Source: Dipteronia dyeriana | Lineage: Eukaryota > Streptophyta > Magnoliopsida > Sapindales > Sapindaceae | Reading direction: 5' to 3' | DNA: 64,000 nt | Assembly: GCA_032871835.1 (NCBI GenBank) | Contig: CM065301.1 | Coordinates: forward strand, 14,091,291 to 14,155,290 | In this document: piece by piece, positions 11,420 through 23,952 of the stretch | How positions within the stretch are numbered: position 1 is the first letter of the stretch | Layout of the letters: the number at the start of each line of letters is the position of its first letter | Made by a program: the position numbers and the translations under genes | Notes under the pieces: model-generated | Databases searched by the model: none | The model's input: the letters and a program-made list of their open reading frames with translations, nothing else | Told to the model about the DNA's origin: nothing

Positions 11420-14400
11420 TTGAACTCGATTGAGCCAGACCCGAAAAGGATAAAGGAAGGATGTGACCCGATAATATTCACTGAGGCAGAATCCCATGGC
11501 GTCGATGTTCGGGCCAATGACGCATTGGTCATAAGTGCCCGGGTTGGTCACCAGGAGGTCAGGAGAATCATGATTGATAATGGGAGTTCGACGAAATGTA
11601 GCCGTATACGATCAACTCAGGTTAGACCGAAAAGATCTGCAACCCTTCCATACTCCACTCAGAGGATTTGGTGGGATCGAGGTAAGGTCACTCAGGACAG
11701 TTAAACTACCCGTAAAAATTGGAACGGCACCATGCCAAAGAACTGTCCTGCTCGACTTCGTGGTAGTTGACTTAGACAATTGGCCGTATAATGCATTATT
11801 GGGTTGGCCATTCCTAAATAAAACAAGAGCTGTGACAGCCACTTATGCATTAATGATCAAGTTCCCGACAGAACAAGGGATCAGGGTAGTCAAGGGATCC
11901 CAGAAGATGGCTCGAAGAGCAAACTTGTCAGTGTACAAAGACAGAAACGATGTTGAACAGGTGTGCACCATAAAGCAGCCAAGTCAGCCCAGAGAATTCT
12001 TATCATTAGAATTTGATCCGAGAGAAGGGTTGAATGAAACTGAAACAGAACCAGACAAGGTGGTCAAGATTGGGGCTAACCTGGGAGGAAAAGTCAAGCA
12101 AGACCTTACCAAACTGCTCAAAGAATACAAAGACTTGTTCGTCTGGAGTCACGAAGACATGGTTGGGATAGATGCCCGAATAATGTCTCACCATCTCGTA
12201 GTAGACCCAAATGCCAAACCAGTAAGACAAAAGATAAGATCATTCAATCCCGAAAGGAGTCGGGCAATCAAACAAGAGGTGGAAAAGCTATTTGCTACAG
12301 GATCAATTAGAGAGGTCAACTACCCACTGTGGGTAGCCAATGTAGTCCTTGTCCAAAAGAAAAATGGAAAATGGAGAATGTGAGTAGACTTTACGGATCT
12401 GAACAAGGCATGCCTAAAAGACAGCTTCCCACTTCCAAGGATAGACCGGCTGGTGGACGCCACAACAGGCCATGAATTGCTCAACTTCATGGACGCTTAC
12501 TCGGGATACAACCAGATCAAGATGAACAAGGCCGACGAAGAAAAGACAGCCTTCACAACAGATCAGGGTTTATAATGTTACACAGTAATGCCTTTTGGTT
12601 TGAAAAATGCGGGAGCTACATATCAAAGGCTGGTCAACAAAATCTTCATTCGGTAAATAGGAAGAAACATGGAAGTGTACATTGATGACATGCTGACTAA
12701 AAGCATCTCGACTGATAAGCATGCTCTGGACCTCCGAGAAACATTTGATGTCCTAAGGAGATACTAGATGAAGTTGAATCCGAACAAATATTTAGTCGGT
12801 GTCCCTTCAGGGAGATTCCTGGGATTTTAGGTTCACCAAAGAGGAATCGAAGTTAACCCTGAGAAAATCCAGGCCCTGCAGAAAACGACCTTACCAAAAA
12901 CATTAAAAGAAGTACAGCGCCTAACAGGGTGTTTAGCTTCCTTGGGAAGATTCATCTTAAAAGCTACTAACAGGTGCGCGCCATTCTTCAAAGTAATCAA
13001 AAAGGGGAAAGGACTCGAATGGAATGAAGAGTGCGAACAGGCATTCTTAAAAATAAAAGAGTATCTGGGACAGGCCCCAATTCTATCAAAACCACTAACA
13101 AAGGAAGTACTTCAGTTGTATCTGTCAATAACCGAGTCTGCAGTAAGCTCAGTCTTAGTCCGAACAGAAGATTGAGTGCAGAAACCAGTATATTATACCA
13201 GTAAGGCACTCCTACCAGCTAAAACAAGGTTCTCACAGACAGAGAAAATGGCCTTAGCATTAGTTTCAGCAGTAAAAAAGCTAAGACCCTATTTCCAAGC
13301 CCACACAATCCAGGTTCTCACCAACTGCCCATTAAGACAAGCTTTGTAAAAACCAGAAATTTCAGGAAGACTGATCAAATGGGCAATCGAGCTAAGTGAA
13401 TTCAACATTCATTATGTTACCAGAATATCTCTCAACGGACAGACCGTGGCAGACTTCATAGCCGAGTTCACAGAGCCAAACCTAGAAGTAAAAGAATGTT
13501 GGGTAAAGATTTCCCATGGAAACTGTATATTGACGGTTCTTCAAATACTCATGGCAGCGGATCAGGGATCGTAGTATGTACTCCAAAAGGAGATGATGTT
13601 GAATGTTCCATGAGATTTGATTTCAAAGCAACTAATAATCAAGCCGAGTACGAGGCACTATTAGCTGGACTCAGAGTCTGCAAGCTCTCGGGGCAGATGA
13701 AGTTAAGATATTCAACAATTCACAGGTAGTTGTAAACCAGGTTATGGACGAGTACCAGGCCAAAGATGAAGGTATGATAGCCTACCGTGACATCGCGAAA
13801 CAGCTCCTCTAAAAATTTAAAGAATACAAGATCGCTCAGATCCCCAGGGAGAAAAATGAAAAGGTTGACGTATTGTCTAAATTAGCGTCAGCAACAACCA
13901 CAATCAGACCAAAGACCATTCCAGTTGCACATCTCCTTAAATCGAGTACAACTGAACAGAAGCATTTGGAAATTTTAGAAGTCCGAACACCGCAAGACGG
14001 TTGGATGATCCAGCTGAGAAGGTTCCTGAATAAAGGTGTGCTCCCGAAAGATCCAGTAATAGCAAAGTGCATCAGGTATCGATCGGCTAGGTATACCATG
14101 ATCGGAGGAGAATTATACAGAAAGGGGTTTTCCCGAGCTCTCCAGAGATGTGTACCGGAAGAAGATGCACATCGAATACTTCAATAGATCCGCGGAGGAG
14201 TTTGCGGAAACCACACTGGGGGTAGAAGTCAAGCACACAAGGTGCTCAGGCAAGGCTATTACTGGCCTACGCTTTTCTCAGATGCACAGCAGTGGTCGAA
14301 AAGTTGCAATACTTGTCAAAGGATTGCCAACGATATCCGACAGCCCCCAGAAAAACTCAAAAACCTCACTGCCCCATGGCCATTCGCCATTTGGGGTCTA

Positions 14401-15240
14401 GACCTGATCGGCCCAATACAAGCTGGGACAGGGGGTGGAGCAAAACACGCCATAGTAGCTGTCGACTATTTCACAAAATGGGCAGAAGCTGAAGCGCTAA
14501 TGCATATCACAGAAGCTAACACCACAAATTTTGTAAAGAAGGACATACTTTATAGGTTTGAAGTTCCGGACACTATAATCACTGACAATAGCACCTAATT
14601 TGATAACCTAAAGTTCAGACAGTTGTGCGAGAAGTACCAGATTGCTAATTACTATGCCACACCAGCCCACCCTCAAACAAATTGGCAGGTAGAAGCAGTA
14701 AATAAAATCATCAAGCACACCATCAAAGCAAAGTTGGATGCCAAAAAAGGAAGCTGGGTTGAAAAGCTTCCCGAAGTATTGTGGGCATTCCGAACGACAG
14801 TAAGGACTTCAACAGAAGAAACTCTGTTCCCTTTAGCGTTCGGAACAGAAGCTGTCATCCCCATTGAAACATCGTATGCGTCCTCCCGGGTCAGGCTATA
14901 CGATGAATAGCAGAATACTGATATGCTATTACAAAGTCTGGATGAGCTAGAAGAAAAAAGGGAGAACTCCCGAATAAGAAATGCAACATATCAACAAAGA
15001 GTGGCTCGCCACTACAATTCTCGTGTTCGGATCAGAAAATTCCAGCTTGGAGATCTGGTGCTCATGAGGGTATCACTAAACACGAAAAATAAAGTTGCAG
15101 GTTCCCTGGCCGATAAATGGGAGGGCCCCTACAAGGTCGAGGGAATAGCTGGCCATGAAGCGTATTGGATTGCACGACCCAACGGAGGAGTTTTACCCCG
15201 ACCATGCAACGCTCAATACCTAAAAAATTTCTATCCTTAA
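11420..15240 (+). pseudogene. pol of gypsy A: protease-RT-RNase H-integrase (many stops)
   Basis: The protease motif IMIDNGSS lies near 11565-11590, next to a frameshift. RT follows: KKNGKWRM, a stop, then VDFTDLNKAC, MPFGLKNA and the catalytic YIDDMLTKS (about 12678-12705). RNase H has YIDGSSNTHGSG (about 13525) and NNQAEYEALLAG. Integrase shows the zinc-binding region ending CNTCQR, then WGLDLIGPI, ITDN and VEAVNKIIKHT as the three acidic positions, with a C-terminal domain to 15240. In-frame stops occur near 12381, 12573, 12655, 12766, 12829, 13172, 13348, 13811, 14597 and 14909. At six of these the parallel frame in element C has glutamine. Domain order defines Ty3-gypsy; no chromodomain is seen. 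Confidence 0.9.
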
Positions 15241-15727
15241 ATTGTTTTCTTTTTTTTTTCGTTCTCTTAGTCATGGCTATTAGTTACGATAAATATTAGC
15301 TATGGAATTTAAATCTGTTGATTTTGTAGTGATAAATAAAAATTACTCGGGAATTCCAAGAGCATATGATAATAAGAATATATGGAAGAAGAGCATGATA
15401 ATAAGAACATTCAAATAGAATTATCGGGGTTATCAAATCCCGAATGGGCGGAGAAGCTCGTAGAAGCATGCCAGCGAGCATGGTCAAAATGACTTTAGCA
15501 AAAAGGCAAACCCGATGCACCAGACTCTGGAAAAATGCTCGGGACGCTAACGAGAGAAATTCTGGTAAAATGAGTAGCTGTGTTGAGTAATTTTTTTAAA
15601 AGAGCTCAACGATTCGGCAAACCCTTGCGCATAAAAATTAGGGAGACGTTCTTGGTATTGCGTAAGGACTCGAACATATGATCATGGTGAGCCTTGATGT
15701 AATGTTCGGGTAACAACCGGGTATGAA
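15241..15727. other. Spacer after pol in gypsy A
   Basis: Non-coding. It contains two copies of a GAGCATATGATAATAAGAA-like unit (15358-15412), which is expanded to about five copies in element B. It also holds a block conserved at the same place in B and C (CGTAAGGACTCGAACATATG and neighbours, about 15660-15720). Confidence 0.6.
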
Positions 15728-16150
15728 ACACAAGTGTAAACTTGCCTGTTTCAAGATGACTCGGTTAATAATAAAGAGCCAGTTTAATAAGATACTTGGC
15801 AGTTAAAGACATTCGGGTAACAACCAGTTTAATAAGATACTCGGTTAAGTTACACAAACAATAAAGAGAAGAGTTTAATAAGATACTTGGCAGTTAAAGA
15901 CATTCGGGTAACAACCGGTTTAATAAGATACTCGGTTAAGTTACCCGAATATTGAAGAGCCAGTTTAATAAGATACTTGGCAGTTAAAATCATTCGGGTA
16001 ACAACCGGTTTAATAAAATACTCGGTTAAGTTACCCAAATATCGAAGAGCCAGTTTAACAAGATACTTGGCATCTAAAGTTATTGGGGTAACAATCGGTT
16101 TAATAAGATACTCGGTTAAGTTACCCGAACATAAGCCAGTTTAATACAGC
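15728..16150. repeat. Tandem TTTAATAAGATACT array between pol and the antisense gene (A)
   Basis: About eight copies of TTTAATAAGATACTCGG or TTTAATAAGATACTTGG, spaced about 46 bases, alternate with GTTACCCGAA / ACATTCGGGTAAC words, giving a two-part period near 92 bases. The array sits where pol and the antisense gene converge. The equivalents are 27480-27710 in B and 52860-53125 in C. Confidence 0.85.
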
Positions 16151-16286
16151 ACTCGGCAACAATCAGCAATAAACAAATCAAGACCATTCAATTCATAATA
16201 AAATAGAATTTTATTGTTCTTAAAATGGTTCTTTACAAGAATAAAAAATAAAGGAATTTTCTACAATTCTACAAAAATCAGGGTTG

Positions 16287-19275
16287 TCAGGATTTCGAGC
16301 TTTTGTCGATACTCAGGTTTGGTACCATCTCGTATTCACGGAGCAGCCTTTCGTTAGACAACCAAGTAATATCATCGACAGTATCATCCATCCACTGGCC
16401 GTAATCTTCACCCGGGACTTGCCCTACGTCCGGGACCACACCCTCAACAGACTCTTGACTTGCGTAAAAGGTCGAGAGAGAATGCTCGGACGGAATCTCT
16501 AAATGCATGGGATGAGGCTCTTTGCCTTGACTATGGCAGTAAGCTCTCCATTCCTTCATCTGAATCAGAAGAGACTCCAAGGACCGGTCCACGTGATGTT
16601 TGATTGACAGCTCCCAATTAGCTAGGGCCTTCTCAGTCGCCCTATTCTTAACTTTGAAGAATTCGCCTGCCGAAATTAGCCCGCGTTGAAATTCCCAAAT
16701 AAGTAGGGCATCTTAAGCAGGGGATCTTTTAAAACGATCCACCCCTTGGACTTCAAGTTCCAACCTGGCCTCTCAGGATAGGGATTCAACTGTCAACACT
16801 TGGCGCTCCAGATCTTTGATATTTTGGTCATACGCAGACCTCGACTGCTCGGCCTCCTGCTCGGCCTTAAGCATGGATTCTTCAACAGAAGATAAGAGAT
16901 TTTGAAGTGATGCAACCTTCTCCTCGGCCAAATATGCCTTCTCCTCGGCTTTAACCTGCTTCGCCGGACAATGGTCTGTGAATATCTGTACAGAACCGAC
17001 CTCCTACTGATAAGCATTTTTAGCTTGAGCACGACCTTCCTCACTCGCCTTCAGCTGAGCCTCTAGACGCCTTATTCGATCGGCTTTATGTTGTTGCATC
17101 TGAACTAGCTCAGCGAATTCGGCCACTATCTGTAAAGGGATATATTTATAAATCTGACAGACAAGCAAAACAATAAAGGAGTCGGATTTAACTTACATAA
17201 GATGCACCGTTGAAAACATTTTAAAGACGTTCGGTTAGGGAATCATCCCGAAAGCCGCTCCAGAGATCTTCTCTGATGAAAGCCCGACCGGAGAACATCT
17301 CCTGTAGCATATCCTGGGGAGAAGGGTATGAAGGAACCCCCGAGGGTACAGCTCCCAGATTTCTAACCTCGGGGGTAGGGGAAGCCCTGTTCGGTTCTAA
17401 GGATGAAGAAGGATTTAAAGGAACCCCCGAAGGTTCAGCCCTATATTTCCAACCTCGGGGTAGAAGAAGCTCTATTCGGTTCTGAAGCAGTCGCATCTAC
17501 TGATGCTTTAACGCCAACACTGGGGAAATCTCATCCTTAACATCTTCATCATTGGAGTCGATGAATGATCCTACCCGAGGAACTTTAAGAGGGCGATACT
17601 GTGAACTAACTGCCTTTCGCTTCTCACCCCGAGGACGGTGGAAGTTAAGGTCAGCAGCAGAACCTTCCTACAGATCATCCCGGAAAGACTCAAAGAATTT
17701 GGAACTCGTAGGCACTTGATTCGTGAAGACGTCACCACCGTCGCAGGTTTTAAACCGTCCAACAGGCTCTTCACCCGGACCTTCACATTGCCTCTCCCTA
17801 TTATCAGGCAGTTGGGTATCAGTTGGCTCACTTTAGCCACTTGGACCAGCAGACTCCTGAGCAGACGGTTAGGTGCCCTGATGAACATATTCAGGGATCT
17901 GTTCCTCAGCAACGTCGGTTTCTTATTAGACTCGGGCGGAGCAATGCCTTCATCGCCCTGACGGAAAGCTTTTTTTAGTCTCGCCTGTAAAATTTATATC
18001 ACCTGGCGAGCCTGAAGATCGTTGACGAAGTCCGTATCGAACACATAAAAAGGGGGAAAAATTCATGTCAGGAAACGAAAAGAAGAAAAGTACAATAGGA
18101 AGGGTGCCGGATCACTTATATCGCCGGCGATAGTTCGAAATCTGTCTGAAGAAGCCGAGCTTTATCATATCCGCCTCTTTAAAAATGTAGCTCTTGCTCC
18201 TCTTCTCCAAAGTACGAACAGCTACCTGAGTCAGCCTCTTCAGCTCAGCATCGCTGTAATCAATTATCTTCTTGTTCCATACCTCAGGGGAACATAAGAA
18301 ACGGGGAACTCTCAGCACTGTTCGGGAATTCCCAGATCCAACAGTGACGTTAAGCTCGAGAGCCCCTCCAGCAAAAAACCAACTGTTCTTCCAGAACTTG
18401 TTGGATGTGGGGAATCCCCATACAAAACCCCTCTTTTTGTGGTCGTTAGAGGTATCGACCTCCCGATTCACCTTCGCTCCCTCGGGGACCCAGCCATCTA
18501 ATGGAGTAGATGTAAGAAAATAAGTCCCTGTCTTGTTAACTTGCCTCAGCGTGAAGAAATGCCTGATTTCATTTGGGGAGGGCGGCGAAAGGTTCATCCT
18601 ACTGAACATCTGCCACATGCACATCAAAATTTTATAACTATTCGAGGCCAACTATGCTAAGGGCTATCCCTGCTTCAGCCAAAAACTAGGCAATGAATGG
18701 CTGAAGGGGAAGTGTGACACCACAGCATAGCATTGATCCATAAATCACTACCATACCCTCAGAAGGATTCCATGCAGCTCTATCCCCCGCAGGAACCAGA
18801 GTGACCAAGTCGGGCAGATCGAATCGGGAGAGGTATTTCTCTATTTCAGCTGGCCCGGCCACATTCGGCTCAGTATCGAAACCACTCGGTGAGTATCAGA
18901 AAAAGAAAGACAGGATGCCCTGGACACCTCTTCAACATCATTTTCGTTAACAGCTTGTTCCCTGATCTGAACGCCACTCGAGTCGTGCTTGTGTACCTCA
19001 CTTCTGCTCTGATGCTTACCCATCCTTCGAAAAGATACCCTGTGATCAGAAACGTTAGAATCAGAACTAGATTAAGTACCTGATGAATCAGAACTAGCTA
19101 TAGGATTAAAAGCAACATCAAGGTAAAGCCCAGAAACGTCGACTTCTAAAAATGAATGTTCACCAGGAGAAGTTTCCCCCAATAATCTTCTAACACAGGA
19201 AACTAACTGATAATCTCCATAATTTAGAGCATCGAGAGCTATATTACAAAGACGAAGGCAAGATGAAGGCTCCAT
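16287..19275 (-). pseudogene. Antisense gene of gypsy A (3 exons, broken)
   Basis: Starts at ATG 19275 (MEPSSCLRLCNIAL) and ends with IDKSSKS at 16287. Exon 1 runs to about 18121, exon 2 is about 18043-17197 and exon 3 is 17129-16287. Exon 1 holds a serine/acidic-rich N-terminus and a conserved block (MASNSYKILMCMW, IRHFFTLRQ, KKRGFVWGF, NSWFF) resembling the plant 'putative gypsy type transposon' domain (Pfam PF04195, from memory). Exon 3 encodes a heptad-rich coiled coil and the tail DYGQWMDDTVD. Intron 2 (17130-17196, 67 nt) has GTAAGT and TTACAG and joins in frame. Intron 1 has lost both consensus ends (GT to AT; AG lost). Frameshifts and stops are present, for example near 18651. Function unknown. 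Confidence 0.75.
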
Positions 19276-19429
19276 CGAAACTAACCTTAAATAGAATGAA
19301 ATATTGAAGCAAAAATCCTAGATGAAGAAAGCAATCTGCAGTGAAATCTGGACTGGCAGGAAAATTCTGATTTTCTCAAAACTTTTAAGAATAAACTAGC
19401 ACAAACTCAGTAAAGAATTTAAAGGGGTG

Positions 19430-19570
19430 GTGAAAGGAAACCCTAGAGCCTTGAGGCGAGAAAAAACCTATGACGAACTTGATGATGTAGGCGGCGCTTG
19501 GGGAGACGCAAAAATCATTTCTTATAAATGATATTGAAAAACGAAGAGACGAGGTACACATGTCAAAACA
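19430..19570 (-). promoter_or_regulatory. Probable promoter block of the antisense gene (A)
   Basis: Read on the minus strand, this block has CACATG (19557-19562), TACATCA (about 19489) and CTAGGGTTT (19438-19446). They lie 287, about 214 and about 171 bases before the ATG. Elements B and C carry CACGTG, TACGTCA and CTAGGGTTT at nearly the same distances. In A the two ACGT cores appear mutated at CpG. Confidence 0.5.
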
Positions 19571-19773
19571 AGAACTAGCCCTCGACCGTCAGAACTTCAA
19601 AATGTCGCCATCATCAAAGATCTCGCGTGAGGAAGTGAATTGAAATTACAAGGTCACCATTGAGACACGCCATTATGACTAGACGACTATTCTGGCAGAA
19701 GTAAAAATTGAGATGATTAAAATACTCTTGCCCGAAACGCAATTTATTCTGTAAAAATATTTTAAAGGGGTAT

Positions 19774-20619
19774 TGTCGTATGTAAAATCTACCAAACATA
19801 CAAGTCATCAATAAGAGGGAGAAAGCTGCCAGGTGGACGCCCAAAAAGGCAATCAGGAAATATTCAATAAAACACTATGAGAGAAGAAGCCCGAGTAGAC
19901 AAGCATTAAGGCAAGACATGCTCGGAATCAACTAAATCAATTAAACACACTCGGGGATAGTAGAGACATTCTTTACTCGGGATCAGGAGACGTCACTCAA
20001 GCTAACACATCACACCATATTCGGGATAAACATGCCAACTGAGTAAGAAGTCTACTGAGTAGGCCACGAGTTAAGTCAAGTAAGGTTCCTTATCGAAGAG
20101 GGACTCTAAAGAAGAAAGAGAATGTCAAGCATAAAGGGTTTCTCATCTGAGAAAACTTCTACTTCTCCGAGACTACTCCTTATAAAAGTCCAAATCGGAT
20201 TATGCTACCAGAGTCACATTTAATCTCAAAACCAGCTTCTGAAACGGGAAAGAAGAAAAATCTACTTCAAACAAGTAACCAAAGTCACGATTAAATACAA
20301 AGATTCATTACTTGTACAAGGCAGATTAGGGCTCTATAAACATATAAATAGACCCATAATCTCGCCAAAAAAGAAATAGACAGCAAGCAACAGAAAAATA
20401 CAGAGAGAAAAAGAGAGATCGAGAGCTTGTAAACATCTTATTTTTATAGTGGATTTTGGCTCGGTTGATCCTTCAACCACCCGTGGACGTTTCTCCGGAT
20501 ATCGGAGTTTTACCACGTAAAACTTGTGTTACTCTCTCTAAAATCTCTCTCTTTGAATTGATAGCCGAAATCCAATCCTTGTTGGCTTTTCTGACACGAT
20601 CCAGAAATCAACGTCAACA
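19774..20619 (+). repeat. 3' LTR of gypsy A (846 bp)
   Basis: Preceded by the polypurine tract AAAGGGG (19764-19770). It is nearly identical to the 5' LTR, with small indels such as a missing CTAAATCAA unit, and is followed by the target duplication ATATA. Confidence 0.95.
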
Positions 20620-20630
20620 ATATAGAAACA

Positions 20631-21180
20631 TGTAATAGTTCCTGTAATATTTAAAAAAAAATAGTTTAATTAAATGTTACAATAAACGTTTTTAATATCA
20701 ATTTGTTTATAATATAAAAATAAAATTTAAATTGGAATTCATTTATAATAAAAATTTAATAACATATAGAGCTTATATATAAATAATATACCGTTAATGA
20801 CACATTTTAAGTAATAAGAAAGTGGATAAGCTTTTCAAATGGAGGATGGGTCGTTGGATCTACTCAAGTGTAGAGTCAAATATTAATCGGTGGAGCTGGG
20901 TGTGGGTTGTGGTTGTGGTGGGTATTGGGTTGATATGATTGAGTTTTAATTTTTACATATTTTTTAAAATCATATTTCGTCCCTATGTATTATTAAAAGG
21001 GATGAAACAAAAATCGTTCATATAGGTAGTCTTTAGGGACAGTTTTTAATTTTCGTTCCAAATAAGCTATTACGACCCACCTGAGGCGACGAATTTTTTA
21101 CGTCCCAATAGGTTTATAGGGACGCTTATTTGGCTATTGGGATGAAAAAAAATCGCCCCAATAACCCTTTTTTTGTTGTG
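20631..21180. repeat. Remaining right part of the CACTA element with subterminal repeats
   Basis: AT-rich sequence to about 20960, then CACTA subterminal motifs (TTCGTCCCTA, TTTAGGGAC, CGTCCCAATAGG, CTATTGGGATG) up to the terminus TTTTTTTGTTGTG. No gene. Confidence 0.8.
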
Positions 21181-21656
21181 TATTTTCCTTTTAATTTGTT
21201 ATTGGTTATCATCAATCTAAGAGTACCATCATCCACCATATGATTTCAGATTTACATAGTGTTTATGACTCATATGTAAGACCATTGAAATATGAATTTA
21301 GATAAATAAATCGGATAATTTGACATTATTCTCAATCTAATAGAAACATTGTTGTGAACTGTGATTAAAGAGGTCAATCAACCTAACAAAGAGAATTCAT
21401 AGCAGTATTTCCATTTTCTTTTTATTTTCTCCAAAACGTCAGCCAACAAAATATATCCAACAAAAATCAGTTATCAATTAATTAATTTACCTGATCTTGA
21501 TCTATTTTGCCTTTGAGCATAAAGGACTCTATTGTGTAGTTAAAGATTGAATTCATTGTGAAACACATCCAACTATATTATTCACAAAAAAGGTTAATAT
21601 GGCATAACATAAGTTAGAGAACTCTCCAAGATCATTAACAGATGATGTTGTAAATG
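21181..21656. other. Intergenic gap between the two nested blocks
   Basis: Starts with the TAT duplication of the CACTA element and ends at the 11-bp target duplication of the Mutator-like element. AT-rich; no gene, RNA or repeat recognised. Confidence 0.6.
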
Positions 21657-21804
21657 ATTTTTAACTAGGGGTAATTCACTAAAGTCTCTATTTTTTAGTG
21701 AAATGACCCATTTTTAAACTTTTTCATCATATTATTAACTTAAGTCCAATATTTTTCAAAAATACATCAATTCAGTCTATTTGACCAAATACTAACAGTC
21801 AACT

Positions 21805-21811
<7 letters not shown>

Positions 21812-21841
<30 letters not shown>

Positions 21842-22169
21842 TACAATTTTAACTTTGCTAAAATGATTTATTGAGTTTTAAAAATAAATAATATTAAAAT
21901 GGTTTATAAAAATAAATTAACAACAAAAATATATTTTCTAAGAATATATATATATATAGTAATTTTAAAAAAAAAACAAAACTAATGGATTATGAAAAAT
22001 AAAAAATTTAAAGTAAATGATAAATTGAAAGTAATTTGAATTTTTTTTATAAGAAAAATATTTCAAAAAATAAAAAGATTTTTTTTTTAAGTAAATGGGT
22101 CTCCACCGTCGGATATGGTAAAATTATTTACCATATTATAAACCATTTTAATATTTTTATAAACCACAG
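21812..22169. other. Internal left part of the Mutator-like element
   Basis: AT-rich, with a (TA)n run at 21811-21838. TAAACCATTTTAATATTTTTATAAACC occurs just before the D LTR. Nothing coding. Confidence 0.6.
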
Positions 22170-23100
22170 TGCTAATTGATTGCAGTATTTTTGATCTTAA
22201 TCAATTTAAAGAAAAGTTCGTCACTAGGATCGGTGATTCTACTAGTTAAACACTAATTAATCTAATTAAATCCTAATCTAAGTGCATGAAAACTAAATGA
22301 CATAATGTTTGTCTTGGGTTGGTAATTTTACTAACTAATATGCAAAATCAAATAAACTAAATTACACAAAAGCTCACACGAAAATATGAATATGAGGGAA
22401 TGCTAGAGAATTAATGCAACCTAATTAAACGTCTCAATGTAATCCATAAGTCTCATTAAAGCATCTAAATCCAATTGATAGGGTTGGTTTCATGAAGCAC
22501 CTAATCTTCCCTATTACTCACACACGGTCATGTAATAAGCAATGGTTGGAATTAGTTTTTAATTAAAACTCTAAACCAAACCACACATAGCATGATCATG
22601 CATTTGGAAATTTTCTCAATTATTAAGTTTGTAGTTAAAGACTAAATGGGATGGTCACCCACATCTAACCCTCAACATCATAAATTAACTAATCCTGACA
22701 TAAACATTCATTGAGGTCTCATTTGAATATAAGTGAAGGAATTAGAGCAAGTATTGCAATAAAAGAGACTACCAATGCATTTAATTAATAAACATTAAAC
22801 TATAGGATTACAAAGAGTTGTTCAACCGGTTTACATTAATCCCATAACTTATTAATCAGTTACACATCAAATAGAGGAAATAAAACAAATAAGAGTGAAA
22901 GAAGAAACCAAAGTTGGTCATTGAGGTTCCTTGACTTGTAAGCTTCCTCTTCTTGCTTTCCAAGATGGATGGATGGATGGAGGAAAATGTCCAAGGATGG
23001 TGATGGAGGGGTGGAAGTATCAAAATGTTCATGTGGCTGATGTTACATTACCAAAATTTCATATGGGGATTTTATATGGGCCCAAAAATAGGTCAGGAAT

Positions 23101-23952
23101 CGTTGACGTCGATTTCTCGATGGATGAGAAAGTCAACAATGTTGAATTTCGTTATGACCTATCAAAAAAAGAAAGAGAAAGAGAATGCAATATGAGTAAT
23201 AATGACACGAGTTTACGTGGTAAAACTCTGGTGATCGGAGAAACGTCCACGGGTGGCTGAATACACAACCAAGCCAAATCCACTATTTAAATGAAGAATT
23301 ACACCACTCGATCTCTTTTGCCTCTCTCTTATAGTGATTTTTTCTGTATACACATTCTATATATCTTAACAACGGGATTATGGGTCTATTTATATGTGGA
23401 TAGAGACCTAATCCTTGTTGTACAAGTAAGAAAGAATTTGTATTACGACCGGTTGCTTATTGGAGTCGTCTTTATCTTCTTTCCTGTTTCGGAGATCCTT
23501 TATGTTGAATCTGAATCTTTGTGGGACTCTAATTACACAATTTGATTTAGAATTCACACTCCCAATTGACATGCAATCTTCTGAGTCATTGCTTGACTTG
23601 GAATCTATTCCCTGTTTTGATGTTTTATTCTTCTAGAAACCCTCTTTGATACGGATGTCTTGCGTTTTGAAGCATGATTCTCGGTTCACCAACATGTAAA
23701 TCACGTGCTAGATTTCTTTATTCGGTTTTCCCGTATTGTCCCTAGTAGAACATAATATGCTAAGTACTCTATCCCAAGTAGGACACGACGTGTCGAATAC
23801 CCGTGTTCAGACTTACTCGGGTTCTTAATTCCTTTGTGATGTCTTGAAGGGTATCTTGTAGATGACAGCTCGGATTCTCATCTGGTAATTATTTTTAAGG
23901 GTTTGGCTTACCTGTCAGTGACGTGTACATTCGACAAAATATACATATAACA
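23101..23952 (-). repeat. 3' LTR of gypsy B (left copy)
   Basis: Begins CGTTGACGTC on the plus strand and ends ATATAACA, followed by ATACCCCCTT, the polypurine tract on the minus strand (23953-23962). An open frame at 22931-23260 crossing its left edge is not a gene. Confidence 0.9.

Larger units (their letters stand above)
8720..20619 (+). mobile_element. Ty3-gypsy element A (Tat-type, with antisense gene)
   Basis: Two LTRs (8720-9577 and 19774-20619, both TGTCGTATG...GTCAACA) are flanked by the 5-bp duplication ATATA (8715-8719 and 20620-20624). Order on the plus strand is PBS, gag, protease, RT, RNase H, integrase. A 0.4 kb tandem array and a gene on the minus strand come before the polypurine tract. 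The LTRs differ by only a few percent by eye, so this is younger than its copia and CACTA hosts. Several in-frame stops show it is no longer autonomous. Confidence 0.95.
2464..21180. mobile_element. CACTA (En/Spm) DNA transposon with nested insertions
   Basis: The left end is CACTACAAGAAAAATAGG. The right end, on the reverse strand, reads CACAACAAAAAAAGGG. Both are flanked by the 3-bp duplication TAT (2461-2463 and 21181-21183), as expected for CACTA elements. Subterminal repeats of the TTTAGGGACG / CTATTGGGACG type lie inside both ends. No transposase is recognisable, so the element is non-autonomous or has lost it. Excluding the nested copia and gypsy elements, only about 1.5-2 kb is CACTA sequence, making this the outermost and oldest layer of the left nest. 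Confidence 0.9.

Noticed and set aside
15728..16150. Possible CRISPR-like array
   Set aside because: Units are directly adjacent and degenerate with no unique spacers; the sequence is plant retrotransposon DNA.
22170..22174. Target duplication for LTR element D
   Set aside because: CACAG on the left and TTAAT on the right do not match, so no duplication is claimed.
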